Source: Epiperipatus broadwayi
Lineage: Eukaryota; Onychophora; Udeonychophora; Euonychophora; Peripatidae
Assembly (NCBI GenBank): GCA_028023455.1
Contig: JAQFVV010006208.1
Coordinates: 10,870,984-10,934,983 of the forward strand
Direction: 5' to 3'
DNA: 64,000 nt
Part shown: one piece after another, positions 47,411 through 58,436 of the stretch
Layout of the letters: each line of letters starts with the position of its first letter
Numbering within the stretch: the first letter of the stretch is position 1
The notes under the pieces: model-generated
Databases searched by the model: none
What the model was told of the DNA's origin: nothing
Seen by the model: only the letters and a program-made list of their open reading frames with translations
Position numbers and translations under genes: made by a program

Positions 47411-48550
47411 GGAGATAATAATAATTAACCTAAAAAATTTGAAACATTTCTATTTTTAAAAGATAATTATGGTTACATTCTTTCATGCTCTTTTTTTTTT
47501 AATATAATTTTTCTATTTTTTTAATATATAAAAATAAAAAAATCATATCCAAATGCTTTTTTATTATAGAAATTGCCTTGCTGTTTGTTTTTTATTTTGC
47601 TTCTAGGTTTCAGTTCAATGAATTATATTCATTTTTATATATTGTAAATGTACTAGACTAAAATTCCCAATTATTTCCTGTCAAAATTACTAATCTGTTT
47701 CATATTATTTAACTTCTATTTAAAGCACGAGAATAAATTGCAGGTCCAATACATAAAATCTTACTCCGAGGACAAACATTTTTCACCGAGGTTTATTCCG
47801 CTAGATAAATTTCTTTTCTACACTTTTAGGAATTTCACCTGCCTTATTTATTGTTTCATACAAGACATATTATTTTTCTTCTCCTCATCATATAAGCAAG
47901 ATCAGGCATTTCTCTATCTACTATTTAATAGCATGATATCCGCTAAATTTAAATATTCCCAAGAATATACAGAATACAGGGAATAATTATAATTTTGTGG
48001 AGCAGAGAATTCAAATTAACTTCTAACAAGCATTTGGTTCTTAGTATATTTAGAACAACATTTATATCATTTAAAGTAATGATATATACCATAATGGTAC
48101 ATAGTGAGAAATAAAAGTTATTTAAACCATACACTGGTCACAAGATTTATAAATGAACATAGATGGGATGTATTTGAACAGGAAAAACAATATACTGCCA
48201 ATCTTCAATTGAAATGAAAGGATTTATAGACAAACATCAATTGATTAACCAATAGACACTTTAAAAGTAGACCGATGAATATATAATCAAATCACCGATC
48301 CCCATTACATATTCACATAATGCTAGTTGTTTTTATATCTGGTAGTTAGCCATAATGTGTACCTAATAGATAAACATTCAACAATCACAAACATCGGATA
48401 ATGAAGTTTAATTTGATATACTAATATGAATAATGAGTTATAGAAAAAAAGAAAGATAGTTATATTTCTGGATTATTTCAGAATACTCTATTTCGCATTC
48501 ATCAAGACAAGAGACTTTTTCTCTATCTTGAATAGATGTATCATTCTTTT

Positions 48551-48634
48551 CATTTCTTTTAGAAATACAAAACTAGAATTATTTAAACTATTCATTTCTT
48601 TTAGAAATACAAAACTAGAATTATTTAAACTATC
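48551..48634 (+). repeat. Perfect 42-bp tandem duplication
   Basis: CATTTCTTTTAGAAATACAA with AACTAGAATTATTTAAACTAT is repeated head to tail without a change except the last base. Confidence 0.9.
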
Positions 48635-48649
48635 ATTTTCTTCCAATGC

Positions 48650-48743
48650 ATAAGCTTGTGGTTAAGACCTGTAGAGGTCGCTACCTTCGCATTTTTAACC
48701 GCACAAGCTTTAGGTTTATTGCCTTAGTAAATATTACTTACGT
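48650..48743 (-). repeat. Short dispersed element with hairpin ends, shared with 10.7 kb
   Basis: AAGCTTGTGGTTAAGACC and TTTTTAACCGCACAAGCTT form inverted arms around AGAGGTCGCTACC. In inverted orientation it matches 10726-10820, including AAGTAATATTTACT beyond the hairpin. Confidence 0.6.
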
Positions 48744-49645
48744 AATCACTATCATTACAAAATATAAAAGTTCAATTCTTATGGTTTTCTTCAAATTTTT
48801 ACTACTTTAAGTTTCTGTCTTTATTGAATGTAAGTATCTGCTATCAATCAATTACGTCTGCAGATGAGAAAAAGCAATTAAACTTAATGCTGGTCTTCTG
48901 ACACTTTCAAAATAGACTTCAATTAGGAAGACTTAAAAAAGATCCAAAATAAACTTACATTCTGGCCAGATCAATGCTGCTGGGACACTTGTTTAAGTCG
49001 AGTGCTCTATTCTTAACTTTCCACTAATACAATGACATTTTCCCATAATACTACGAGTAATAACGGCTTCATACAGTGATATTCCCCCCCCCCCCTTTAC
49101 TTTTATTTGCTTTGCTAGCTATTCGTCATGGTTTTCACTGGCATAGATTTAGTTGACAACTACTTTAATCAAAAAGTCGATTTCATCTGTATTTTTGAAA
49201 TTATAGTTTAAATACTTTTCACAAGTTATGATATAATAAGATCAAACAACAATAAGTCAAGTCATATCGTTGAGTGTTTTTTTTTCTTTTTTTGAGATTG
49301 TAAAATAAGTTTATGCTAACTATAAGTATATAGTCAATTTATTAAACATAAAAAGGATAGTTTGAAATAAAACACTTCCCTAGATTAGCATCGATTCCTT
49401 CTACTTACCAGTGCAGTAATATCAAGGTGGGCACAAAATGGCCATGGCGATGGATGGCATGAGTAGTGAAACGTGCACATATGCTCAAGTAGCAAACATA
49501 TAAAGTAGATAACATAGCACACAATAGTAGCAAAAATAAAAACATGCAAAGATTCCATCGATCTACAGCAAATGATCTGATCAAATTAGATTTGTTCACA
49601 ACAACATCGGACTATGGGTTATAAAAGTCAAAAGAGCTATGAAAT

Positions 49646-49993
49646 GATGAATCATTAAAAAAGATCTCTGAAGTCTTTAAGGGAACGACACTGAAAGAAT
49701 TATATAATTCATTCAAAGGTTTCTTCGCTAAAAAACTGATAATCATTGCGATCACAGATCATTTTTGTAGCCTATTTAAATTCCTGAAAGAAATATTATT
49801 CGATCTACTTACAGCCAAAAACTTATGGGAATTGAGTCATTGTATAGCTGATCCTCCAAATCCTAGATATATTGTGCTGGAATTTAAAACACAAGAGTTA
49901 AGAGACAGTTTTCAGAAAGAAATCAGAATCATGGAGCACTACACATTAGTAGTAGTAAACCTGAATAGACAAAACGTCATTTTACACTTTTGA
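49646..49993 (+). CDS. Unidentified open frame of about 115 codons, no start codon
   Basis: Plus-strand frame from about 49646 to TGA at 49991-49993. Segments such as NLWELSHCIADPPNPRYIVL and EFKTQELRDSFQKEIR look protein-like and could be an RNA-binding (ORF1/gag-like) piece of a retroelement. No start codon near its beginning. It abuts, in opposite orientation, the LINE endonuclease remnant at 50.0-51.1 kb. Confidence 0.35.
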   Translation, partial: DESLKKISEVFKGTTLKELYNSFKGFFAKKLIIIAITDHFCSLFKFLKEILFDLLTAKNLWELSHCIADPPNPRYIVLEFKTQELRDSFQKEIRIMEHYTLVVVNLNRQNVILHF

Positions 49994-49997
49994 GACT

Positions 49998-51110
49998 TTT
50001 AATATCTTCTATAGCCTTTCTTATTAATTTACAATTATACTTTCTTATATCGTTATCTTTTTCACATCATTTTACAAAATTCTAGATATTCAATCCTTCT
50101 TACTGAATTATTTTTATATATTTTCATATTTCTTCTTTTCATAAATTCTCATTTCAGTAAAAATTTTATTGATCAATTGTTTATTTTTTATACCAGCTAA
50201 CTTTTTTGCAGTTTTTAATAGTGTTTTGGTGATCGTACTATTGATTTTGTTCAAATTTAAACCATCTTCAAAATCTGTTAATATTTTAAAATGATTTGCA
50301 AGTTCTAATTTAAATTCATTGGAATATTTCTGAAAATTAGAATATCAACTGTCCATACTCTTTTCTTAATACTTTTAATCTCTCTAGTTTTGCATTATCT
50401 TATATTTCACTAAATGATGATTACTTCCTGTGTTGAATTTATTTAGAACATAATAATCTTGAAGTACATATTTCCTGTTATTTAAAATATAATCCAATTC
50501 TGCTCTGTTTTCATTTGGATGCTTTGATGTCCATTCCAGTTTAGCATTATTCTCAAAAAAAGATTTCATAATATAAAGTTTTTCTTATTCTGCGAACTCT
50601 ATGTGTCCATAGCCTCTCTCATTTCCACCACCAAAACCAAATGTACCAATAGCAATTTTATCATTCAATTGTTTACCAATTCTAGCAATAACATATCCCA
50701 TAATAATTTAAAAATGGCTTTTAATCTGATCAAAAGTCTTTTGTATATCCATATAAAAATCCTCTACTTCTTGATCACAATGAGAACTTGTTGGGGCATA
50801 AACCTGAATTATCTACATTTAGCATTAAGAATAATAATTAATCTTGCCCCTCTGTCTGATACATTATCAATCTCTACAATGTTGTTTTTCAACTTTTTGT
50901 TTGTAATGAATTTTATTTCATTTGTGCTTCCAATATTTATATCTTTGTATGATTTTATGTCCATTTTTAAAATCCCAATTTTCTCTTCACCCTTTCTTCT
51001 AACTTCACAAAGACCAATAATGTCTCACTTAATATTAGACAGTTATTCTAATTCTTGCAGTATTCCTTCACTTAAAAATGTTCTGTAGTTGTAAATACCT
51101 AAATAAAAGA
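49998..51110 (-). pseudogene. LINE (RTE/craniofacial-like) endonuclease pseudogene
   Basis: Minus strand, N to C: DIIGLCEVRRKGEE (about 51030-50985, the conserved WDIIGLSExRRKGEE of APE-type endonucleases), NKKLKNNIVEIDNVSDR (about 50930-50870), then after decay WTSKHPNENRAELDYILNN and NTGSNHHLVKYK (50569-50384). The last matches the W.SP...EIDYIL...(S)DHRLV catalytic end; the catalytic Asp of SDH is Asn here. A linker with FKILTDF and IKNKQLINK follows. The reverse transcriptase is missing. Confidence 0.75.
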
Positions 51111-51287
51111 TTATCATCAAATGTCAGCCAGGATCCACAATCAGGTGATTCTTAGAAACCTTCACTTTTGTCACCAATCACATAGTGGAGGATTTATAGC
51201 ATCCTGAGAATAATGATCATAATTTTGCATTAGCTATCATGATTGTAAATGTCTATTAAAAAAAAAGTTCATTCACTCACACATTCA

Positions 51288-51415
51288 TTCCGCATTTAAC
51301 AAAACTCAACTGATATTTCAGTTACGAGCTATCGGGCAATTGAGAAGAAGGACCATCATGTTTCTTAATTTTAAACTCAGAGGTAAAAAGTCAATCAATA
51401 CTCTCTCTATGGTGG
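51288..51415 (+). pseudogene. RTE LINE fragment
   Basis: TTGAGAAGAAGGACCATCAT and TTTTAAACTCAGAGGTAAAA parallel the 17960-18050 copy. It breaks off at CAATCAA, just before the GRPKxRW-type block. Confidence 0.55.
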
Positions 51416-51419
51416 CTGA

Positions 51420-52228
51420 TGTGTGTTAGTAAGCAGCTCATCCACATACTATATGAATAATCATATGGTAATAACAGCCACAATGACAAGAATATATGAA
51501 AAGAACATTAGGAATTTGCTCTGCTCAGTTCCTTTAAGGCCTCAAAGTGGAATCGAAGGATCTCTTTCCAGTTAGCAACAATTTCCTTTCTGCAACTATG
51601 ATATTGAAGTATATGATTATTGATTCTACTGTTATTGTCATATCTGACCCTGCCTTCAGAAGTGGACTATTCCAGATTCCTTACCTGATTGGTTAGCACC
51701 CAATTGCTATCCAATGGGATTAAATCCTTCACTGGAGTTCATGAACCAAATCTGCATGTTTCCAGTAAGATAGGAGATCTGCCTTTAAATAGTTAGCCTT
51801 TTGGAGGCAAGGCAGAGAGCAATTACTTCTGTTAAGCGGAATGAAAGAACATGCTCTCCATTAAACATTCTGCCATCAGCAAAGGTATTTATCTAGTCAT
51901 TATCGCGACGTCCACGCAGTGAGGCAAGTCCACCTATAGATTGGAAACTGCTACGTCCAAATTAGAGCCGACTCGAGGTAAGCTAAATACATAGTTGGAA
52001 GAGTCTTACCAGAGTTCACAAGGCAGGTTAATCATTTAGCTAAAAGTGAGTTCTGTACTTGGCTTGACTATCTCAGCATTCAATAGTATCAATGGTATTT
52101 ATTCGTTTGTTCAACTAATGTGTGTATATTTTTTGGACTAATAAATTGTACATATTAATTGCTGAATAGTTATTCTTTTTAAATCTGTTGGTTTGGAAAC
52201 GAACCTGCAAGCCTAACCAAACACAACA
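51420..52228. other. Possible solo LTR, weakly supported
   Basis: An 809-bp stretch starting TGTGTGTTAG and ending AACCAAACACAACA, with AATAAA about 90 bp from the end, has the look of an LTR and a more balanced composition than its flanks. Target duplications and a second copy were not found. Confidence 0.25.
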
Positions 52229-52264
52229 GTTATTAATACTAATAATGATGTATTTCATTTTTAA

Positions 52265-52405
52265 TTATATAAAGACTACTCTCTCCATACATCAGCGCCA
52301 CTCAGTGCAAGCCAGAGTAATTAATGGTGGATGGAGAATTTAGCGTCTGTGCAAACAGCTTGTGTAAGCATAAAGAATAGTGATCATGTGATATTTAGTG
52401 TTTTA
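52265..52405 (-). repeat. Family A fragment without ribozyme
   Basis: ACTCTCCATACATCAGCGCC through GTAATTAATGG, then the family end AGTGATCATGTGATATTTAG. The ribozyme part is deleted. Confidence 0.65.
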
Positions 52406-52736
52406 ATTATATATCGAGATTCTGCCTTAAGTACATTAGTAATGTAACAAAAATATAGTCTCTGTTGAAAATATTATCTATTGCTAATTATATAAGAGAA
52501 AAAAGTTTATACTTGAAATAAATAAAATATAATAAACAGGAAAATGTTGGAATCATTAAATGCAAAATTTATTTCATAAAATAATTTTTTAAGCAGTAAC
52601 AAGTAAAAACGGAAGCAGCTGGGATTCTGTGGTATCTATATCTAAAATCTATTAGAATCTTATTAAATTCAAATATTGGCTCTAAATATATAAACTCAAT
52701 ATATGCATGCACTAAAAAAGCATAAAATGGTCTTAC

Positions 52737-52852
52737 CATGATACGTCTTCAATAATATTCCTGCCATCAAATGAATATAATGGAACCCTAGTGTTAAATT
52801 GAGCCCCGGAACCTGTGAATATACTATTCCATGAATTGAACAATACCTGTCC
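52737..52852 (-). CDS. Collagen XV/XVIII-type gene, penultimate exon (endostatin middle part)
   Basis: 116 bp, starting in phase 0 after CTAAATTTTACAG and ending with two bases of a split Trp codon before GTAAGA. It encodes GQVLFNSWNSIFTGSG and then VPLYSFDGRNIIEDVSW. These match the endostatin blocks xLFxSWxxxFxGxxG and xxSFDGxDVLxxxxWP. Joined to 38953-39226 it restores the WPQKIVWHGSD block without a gap. The exons encoding the N-terminal endostatin part, the trimerisation region and the Gly-X-Y repeats must lie further along the minus strand. None was recognised between 52.9 and 64 kb. Confidence 0.93.
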
Positions 52853-52859
52853 CTGTAAA

Positions 52860-53640
52860 ATTTAGAGAAAAAAAAAAGTTATTCAAAATATAATAAAAAA
52901 AAAAAACATACTTATGAAATAAAGTAAAAGAAAATCTTTTATTGTAACCTCAACTATGCAAAAAACACATTAAAAGATGGACAACATAAAATATTTAAAA
53001 TACCAAATACAAATTCAATCAAAAGTGAAGAGCTGAAATAACTATGAATAAAGGTAAAAGTAAACTATGGGCCTAGTATCCATAGACTCTGATTGACAAA
53101 TGCAGAAATGGCGATGCTTAGATAAAGTTTCATTCATTTTTCTCTGGGCTAATGTGTGTTTTTCGAAAGCTATTGCAACAATTTCTAAAATCATAACGAG
53201 AGCGAGTGTATTTTAGTTTTCTTCATCAATATTGGTTAAAATTCTAAAACAAATAATAACAATAAATAAAAGACTATATAATGGATACTGTTTTAAAAAT
53301 CAATGCAATTGAACTCTTTTATGTCTGCAGATAAATCTTTGTTAAAGAATTACAACTTAATGATCTGTTTTATTTTGACCGTGAGAAACTTTGTTGTTGA
53401 AAATTTCCACATGGTATTCTTCTACAAACCTATTGTAAATTATTCATATATGCATAGATCAATGAATGTTTATGCGACTGCAAGTACCATTATTTGCATT
53501 ACAAGGCTGTCTTGTCATCAAATTATGAAATAGTTTAATAAAAGAATATAAAATAGCTTAAACATTATATTGATTTATCAATTTTATAAGTCACAATATG
53601 TGTACACACATTAGATATATATATATATATGTAATATAAT
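52860..53640. other. No further exon recognised
   Basis: Intronic sequence upstream of the penultimate exon. It was searched on the minus strand for the RGADF..C endostatin block and for Gly-X-Y repeats without success. Confidence 0.4.
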
Positions 53641-53985
53641 AAGCATGCTAATAGCCTTAAGCAATTTTATCCCCCCCACCCCAATATATGAAGACATTCA
53701 GGTGTGAAAAATTCAGATTTTCTACTTAATAGTTAATTATTTGATAAATGTGGCTTGAGTTTGTATTTTGGATCTAGTGTCTGAATATCCTAGTGCCTTA
53801 CTGAAGAGAGCCATTAGCTCGGAAACGATTTGGGGATAGGGGTAATTCTAGGTAGAGATTTTGAATGCTTTCTCTTACAGCATTTATAAAAAAAAAAAAG
53901 CGTGTTTTAACATGCTCATTATATTACATTTGTAAATGCAAGATACATAAGTCACCTGATGTATGACTTGGTTTTCTTATATATA
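53640..53985 (+). repeat. Ribozyme-bearing repeat family B, copy 1
   Basis: AAGCATGCTAATAGCCTTAA, TCAGATTTTCTACTTAATAG, GATCTAGTGTCTGAAT, TGAATGCTTTCTCTTAC and CATTTGTAAATGCAAG occur in the same order as in the 62-kb copies. A hammerhead-like motif lies at 53793-53838. Confidence 0.75.
53793..53838 (+). ncRNA. Hammerhead-like motif (family B), decayed
   Basis: CCTTA may pair with TGGGG (helix I, two G-U). Core is CTGAAGA, helix II GAGC/GCTC is perfect with loop CATTA, then one extra G before GAAA. Helix III is not well formed. Confidence 0.4.
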
Positions 53986-54738
53986 TATGTTTATATGTAT
54001 GTAGCATTTAGTTATACTGGTTTAAAAAAGAAATAAGTTTATAACTTTAATAAATGTATAAAATATTTTGAATATATATTGTATTGTATGAGATAATACA
54101 CTGTATACAAAAATGGAAAAATAGTTATACATGCACACACATGTGAGCTTATTTTATGTAAGTATTATGTAAAATTATTAAAATTGTAACCATTGCAATG
54201 AAGGGGAAGAATGAAAAAAATAATTAATTTATTTAAGGTTACTATGTGACATGCAAATACATGTGTAATTTATTAAAAAGTGTATTATAGTAATCAATAA
54301 AGCAAGTCATATATAGCATGACATTGTTTTTATAAGCTTGTATTTACAAATATGTAATACAAAGAGCGTTTATGGATAGTTCAGATCTGCCTTTGGAAGA
54401 GGCATAACAAAATAATTTGCCTTTTCTCTCTGGCAAATTTGATGGTAATCCAGAGATTTTATTGAAAATTACATAGGCAAGAGAATGGATTTCTAAGAAC
54501 GGTCATGATTTTCTTTTTATCTTTCTTTCCAATTTCCGTACATTAAGTTATTTTATAATTATATGGAAATTAAACATTACTAAAATATGAAAGTGAAAGA
54601 AACATGTTTTTTATAATGAAGATATTGTATTTTAATTTGAGATAAAGGTAATGAAAAAACATTCCAATGTAAATTAATTCACAGTCAATTACCAAAACCA
54701 TCCTTTTCTTTATTTTGCTATATTATTTTATATAAGTA

Positions 54739-55258
54739 CAATTTATCCAAACCACTTCGAACACTTTTTAACAAAAACCTTTTATCGCAGAAATATACAT
54801 ACACCTACATTTTGACTGTCCTACAGTCTTCTTCAAAGCTATGAGATAATGAACAAAATAAAATAAAATAAAATACATAACTATATAAATAATACCATAT
54901 ATTTAGATTAATAGTTGTTCTTGAATATGTATATATATAATTAGGAATACACATGTATAATTTACATTTATTTTCTATTTATATTGTATATTTTATTTTA
55001 TATTAACTGGATTATTTTATTTGGGTTTAATAATATTTATTTTAGTTTTATTAGATTTTGTTATATATTTTATGTTGTCTTTAGTTTTTTATTGTTTACA
55101 TTTTTTATGGTATTATTTATATAGTTATGTATTTTATTTTGTTCATTATACCATAGCCTTGAAGAAGACTGCAGGACAGTCGAAACGTAAGTATACTTAT
55201 ATATGTACAATAAAAGGTTTTTGCTAAAAAGTGTTCAAAGTGGTTTGGATAAATTGTA
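54739..55258. repeat. Inverted-repeat element with ~118-bp ends
   Basis: The left arm (ATTTATCCAAACCACTTCGA ... GACTGTCCTACAGTCTTCTTC) is inverted at 55140-55258. The right arm contains TTGAAGA, a perfect GACTG/CAGTC hairpin and GAAAC, which resembles a hammerhead core with C changed to T. The interior (about 280 bp) is AT-rich. Confidence 0.7.
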
Positions 55259-55701
55259 TTTATCACAGTCAATTAATTTTTGTAGTTTTATAAATATGCT
55301 ATATTGTTATTGCTAAGAAAAAAGAAAGAATTCAATGTGATAAACATGTTAATTTAATCTCTCTCATATTTGTTTAAAATCATTAGGTTTTTTACACAGT
55401 AGTTTTGGAACTTTAGAACACAGTTTTATCATTACTATAACTTGGATTAGCTTAAGATTTTATTTAATATTGAAAATTCAACTATATTGCTTTTATAATT
55501 GTAAAAGAAAATCCGATGAACTCAGTATCTTATGAACAGTAATATCAGTCATCTAGATTCTATTGATCTGTAAAGGAAATACTTATTTTAGAGCATTCTT
55601 TACTTCTTGGCAATGCTTCAAGTAAAACCCATTACTAACATCATTATCTATCAAAACTGACATGGTATTACAATGTTTTAAAATATTTAATAATAATAAA
55701 G

Positions 55702-57842
55702 TATAACGATCCAAACGAAGTGGTAGATCGCATCGCACCGCACTACCAAAGGGCGCCATCTAGGCATTTGAGCCTAGAAAAATTTATAAAGTAGGCAGAT
55801 ACGCGCTGTTAGGATTCCACTTTATTTACATATTTAGATCGTTAGCCCATTGTCACTAGCTCAGTGGAGACGCAGAGATAATAAAATATATAACCTTGGA
55901 TATAAATATAAAAAAACAATAAAAGCCACTGCCAGAAATTAACACATAAAAATATTTATTTATGCACATATAAAATCATTTTAAATTCGAGGAATAAGTT
56001 TAACATTTAGATTTTTATCTTAATTTTTAATTTTACATTTAAAATAGCTTGCTATAATGTTTAATATTTTATTTAGAGGGTCGAGTATGAATGGACTACA
56101 TAGGTCTGCATTTGAAAGGAAAATATTCTTCCCTGATTTAACCTTAGGCAACAAATTTCGCAATCAACTGGCGCCAATCCATCTGATACATTCATGTATT
56201 CAATGTAGCATGATACGACAACACAAAATACTATATTGTCAGGAATGTACATCTGAACAATAAGTAGAAATAGAGAAGACCTTGACTCTCCACCAACAGG
56301 AATGTGACATCTGTGGGCAAGTAGATCAATAAACTAAAAACTCCATAGGAATGGACTGCGGTCTTCTGCCGACTTACAAACCCATCCATAGGCAAACAGA
56401 GGGTGTGTGGCGTATATCTATAATCCTGCCCGTAGCGGATCTCATACTACATTTACTAATTACACAAATATATCCAATCCATTGAACCAATTCAACTACG
56501 AAATGAATAACCTAAGATTACCCTCCCTTAATACAACTTTACAAAACTATATAGCCATTCGCGCCCAACTTAATTTTAACATTTATATACGTTCGCACAG
56601 ATTTGTTTAAAAATGTTGGGTATAGATCGATTACACAGATTCCACGGTCAAAAACATTTCAAAATAAACATAAACGATCAAAATTCAAAATTATTGATAC
56701 CGACAATCGCAGAGGGAAACTTATAAGTAACCCAATAGTATTCACCATAAGAGACTTGCGTTGTCACCAATAACTTAAAACACATCCGAATAAATACATT
56801 TTAGATACTCACCGTAAGGTATCATTATTTATCGAATGTCTATATATTTTGATCAAATATGAAAACCAAAATCTAATTAACCGCAAACGAATCCATGCAA
56901 GCGTCTATAGACAACTTAAATGTAATGCATTTAATAATTTCTACAATAAAATATTACTACACATAAAAAATATTAAAAAGGAAATGATTCTTTTAACAAT
57001 CGGGAAAGATATAAAATTAACCATTATTAATTTGATTTAAAACTTACAAAAAGTCAGATAAGAGTCCATTTTAAATAAGTCGGCTTGTTTATTAATTTGT
57101 TCAACTTGACGAAAGTTCTTGATTAAGGTTATGATTTTAACAATTGTTCAGTTCTATTGCTTACGGTAGAGAAGTCCCTGTTCCCGTTGGCAATTCCCAC
57201 GCAGACTTTCCTGGAAGACCGGTCTGATGTTTTGGAGGTGGCAGTTGCTGGTTCTGTCCTGGTATCACAGTCTTTGCATTTTTAAATAAGTGAGTGAGGA
57301 CGACAAGTGCGTCTTGTCGCCAGACCCACCAAAATCAAGTTGGAAAAAGCTCCTTGAACTCAATATTTCTTTCTTTTTATATCATCCACAAGGATTCACT
57401 GAACAAAACGTCACTAATCTGTTTTTTCGTTATGGTCCGGGCCAAGGCTTAGTGCTTCCATTTGTCAATCTAAAATCTCTTTCTTCTCTTATCTAACTTT
57501 CCATCTGACTTTTTGATTAAACAGCTTTTAGATAATTAATAAACAACCATTTCCCTTTATAGATTACAGGAATTAATTAATACCTGTTTTTATTTTAACT
57601 TACGTTATTTTTTTATTAAAATATTTTTATATTTCAATCTTGTATTTTTTTATTAAAAAAAATACGTTCAAATACTTTTTTTTTTTTGTTTATGAAAAAA
57701 ATATTTTTAAAATTTAACATCTGTGCGAATGTATACACGTTTAACAATGTTTTAATTTTAGCGTTTAGTTTTTTTCTTTTATTTGCGAACTTTTAAGTTT
57801 TTATTTTAAATTAATGTAACGACATATTTATATATCGTTACA
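55702..57842 (-). repeat. 3' LTR of the element (2141 bp)
   Basis: Identical in layout to the other LTR. It ends (plus strand) in a 28-bp near-palindrome, TGTAACGACATATT...ATATCGTTACA. On the plus strand, short frames give a Cys-rich segment (CIQCSM ... YCQECTSEQ, then ECDICGQ after a stop) and other protein-like but broken stretches. These could be the trace of a captured coding sequence. The function of the LTR content is unknown. Confidence 0.8.
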
Positions 57843-58423
57843 TATCAGTAAACTTCCTCAAAAAACAAAAAACATTTAAAAAAAAAAAAAGACTTTACTT
57901 AGTGTTAGTAATTACGTTATACAAATTTGTTATATATGAAATTTCAAAAGGACAAAACTTTTTTTCTTTTTAAAAAAAGACAAAACAGTGATAAAAAAAA
58001 AGTTGACTGATGATTCCTTACTACCAGCTAAATTTCTGCCCCCTCCCTTCCAAGTTTCATTTCTTCTACCTTTAACTATTACTTAGGCAAGTTGAACGAT
58101 TAGATTTTAATTTAACAAGACTTTTTTTTAAAAAAAAATTATGATTTATATTTATTATTACGTTTTATTTATTAGTTTTTATTCCTCGAATTTATCTCTA
58201 CATGTGCGCAATTTTTCTTACTGGCAGCACTTTTTAAACAAAACTTCAAACTGCAACTCCACGTCAATACAAACAAATATATTTATACAATTTCAGAAAA
58301 AAAAAATTTACGGGCATCGATTTATTTTTAAAATTCTCAGGGCACTCGTGATTTATTAAAGATAGAAAATTTCATCAACATCAATTCCCCTTCTCAGGGT
58401 CAATCTCTGAGGTAAGGCCACAC

Positions 58424-58436
58424 TTGGGACGCCAAT
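58424..58436 (-). other. Putative primer-binding site
   Basis: On the minus strand, directly after the 5' LTR and an AT spacer, TGGCGTCCCAAG starts at about 58434 and runs on to 58418. The matching tRNA 3' end would read CTTGGGACGCCA. The isoacceptor was not assigned. Confidence 0.6.

Larger units (their letters stand above)
39227..52736 (-). other. Last intron of the collagen gene, 13.5 kb
   Basis: Donor CATG|GTAAGA at 52737/52736 and acceptor TTTTCAG|GCC at 39227/39226. The phase agrees: the upstream exon ends with TG and the downstream one starts with G, restoring TGG (Trp) exactly where endostatins have the W of WPxK.VWHGS. The intron contains SINEs, MITEs, LINE remnants, ribozyme repeats and the G-depleted block. 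Confidence 0.9.

Noticed and set aside
50603-51088. A 161-codon plus-strand gene
   Set aside because: It is the reverse complement of the LINE endonuclease remnant, whose conserved words read on the minus strand.
51420-52228. Solo LTR
   Set aside because: TG/CA ends and a poly(A) signal are suggestive, but no target duplication and no partner copy were found. Kept only as a weak feature.
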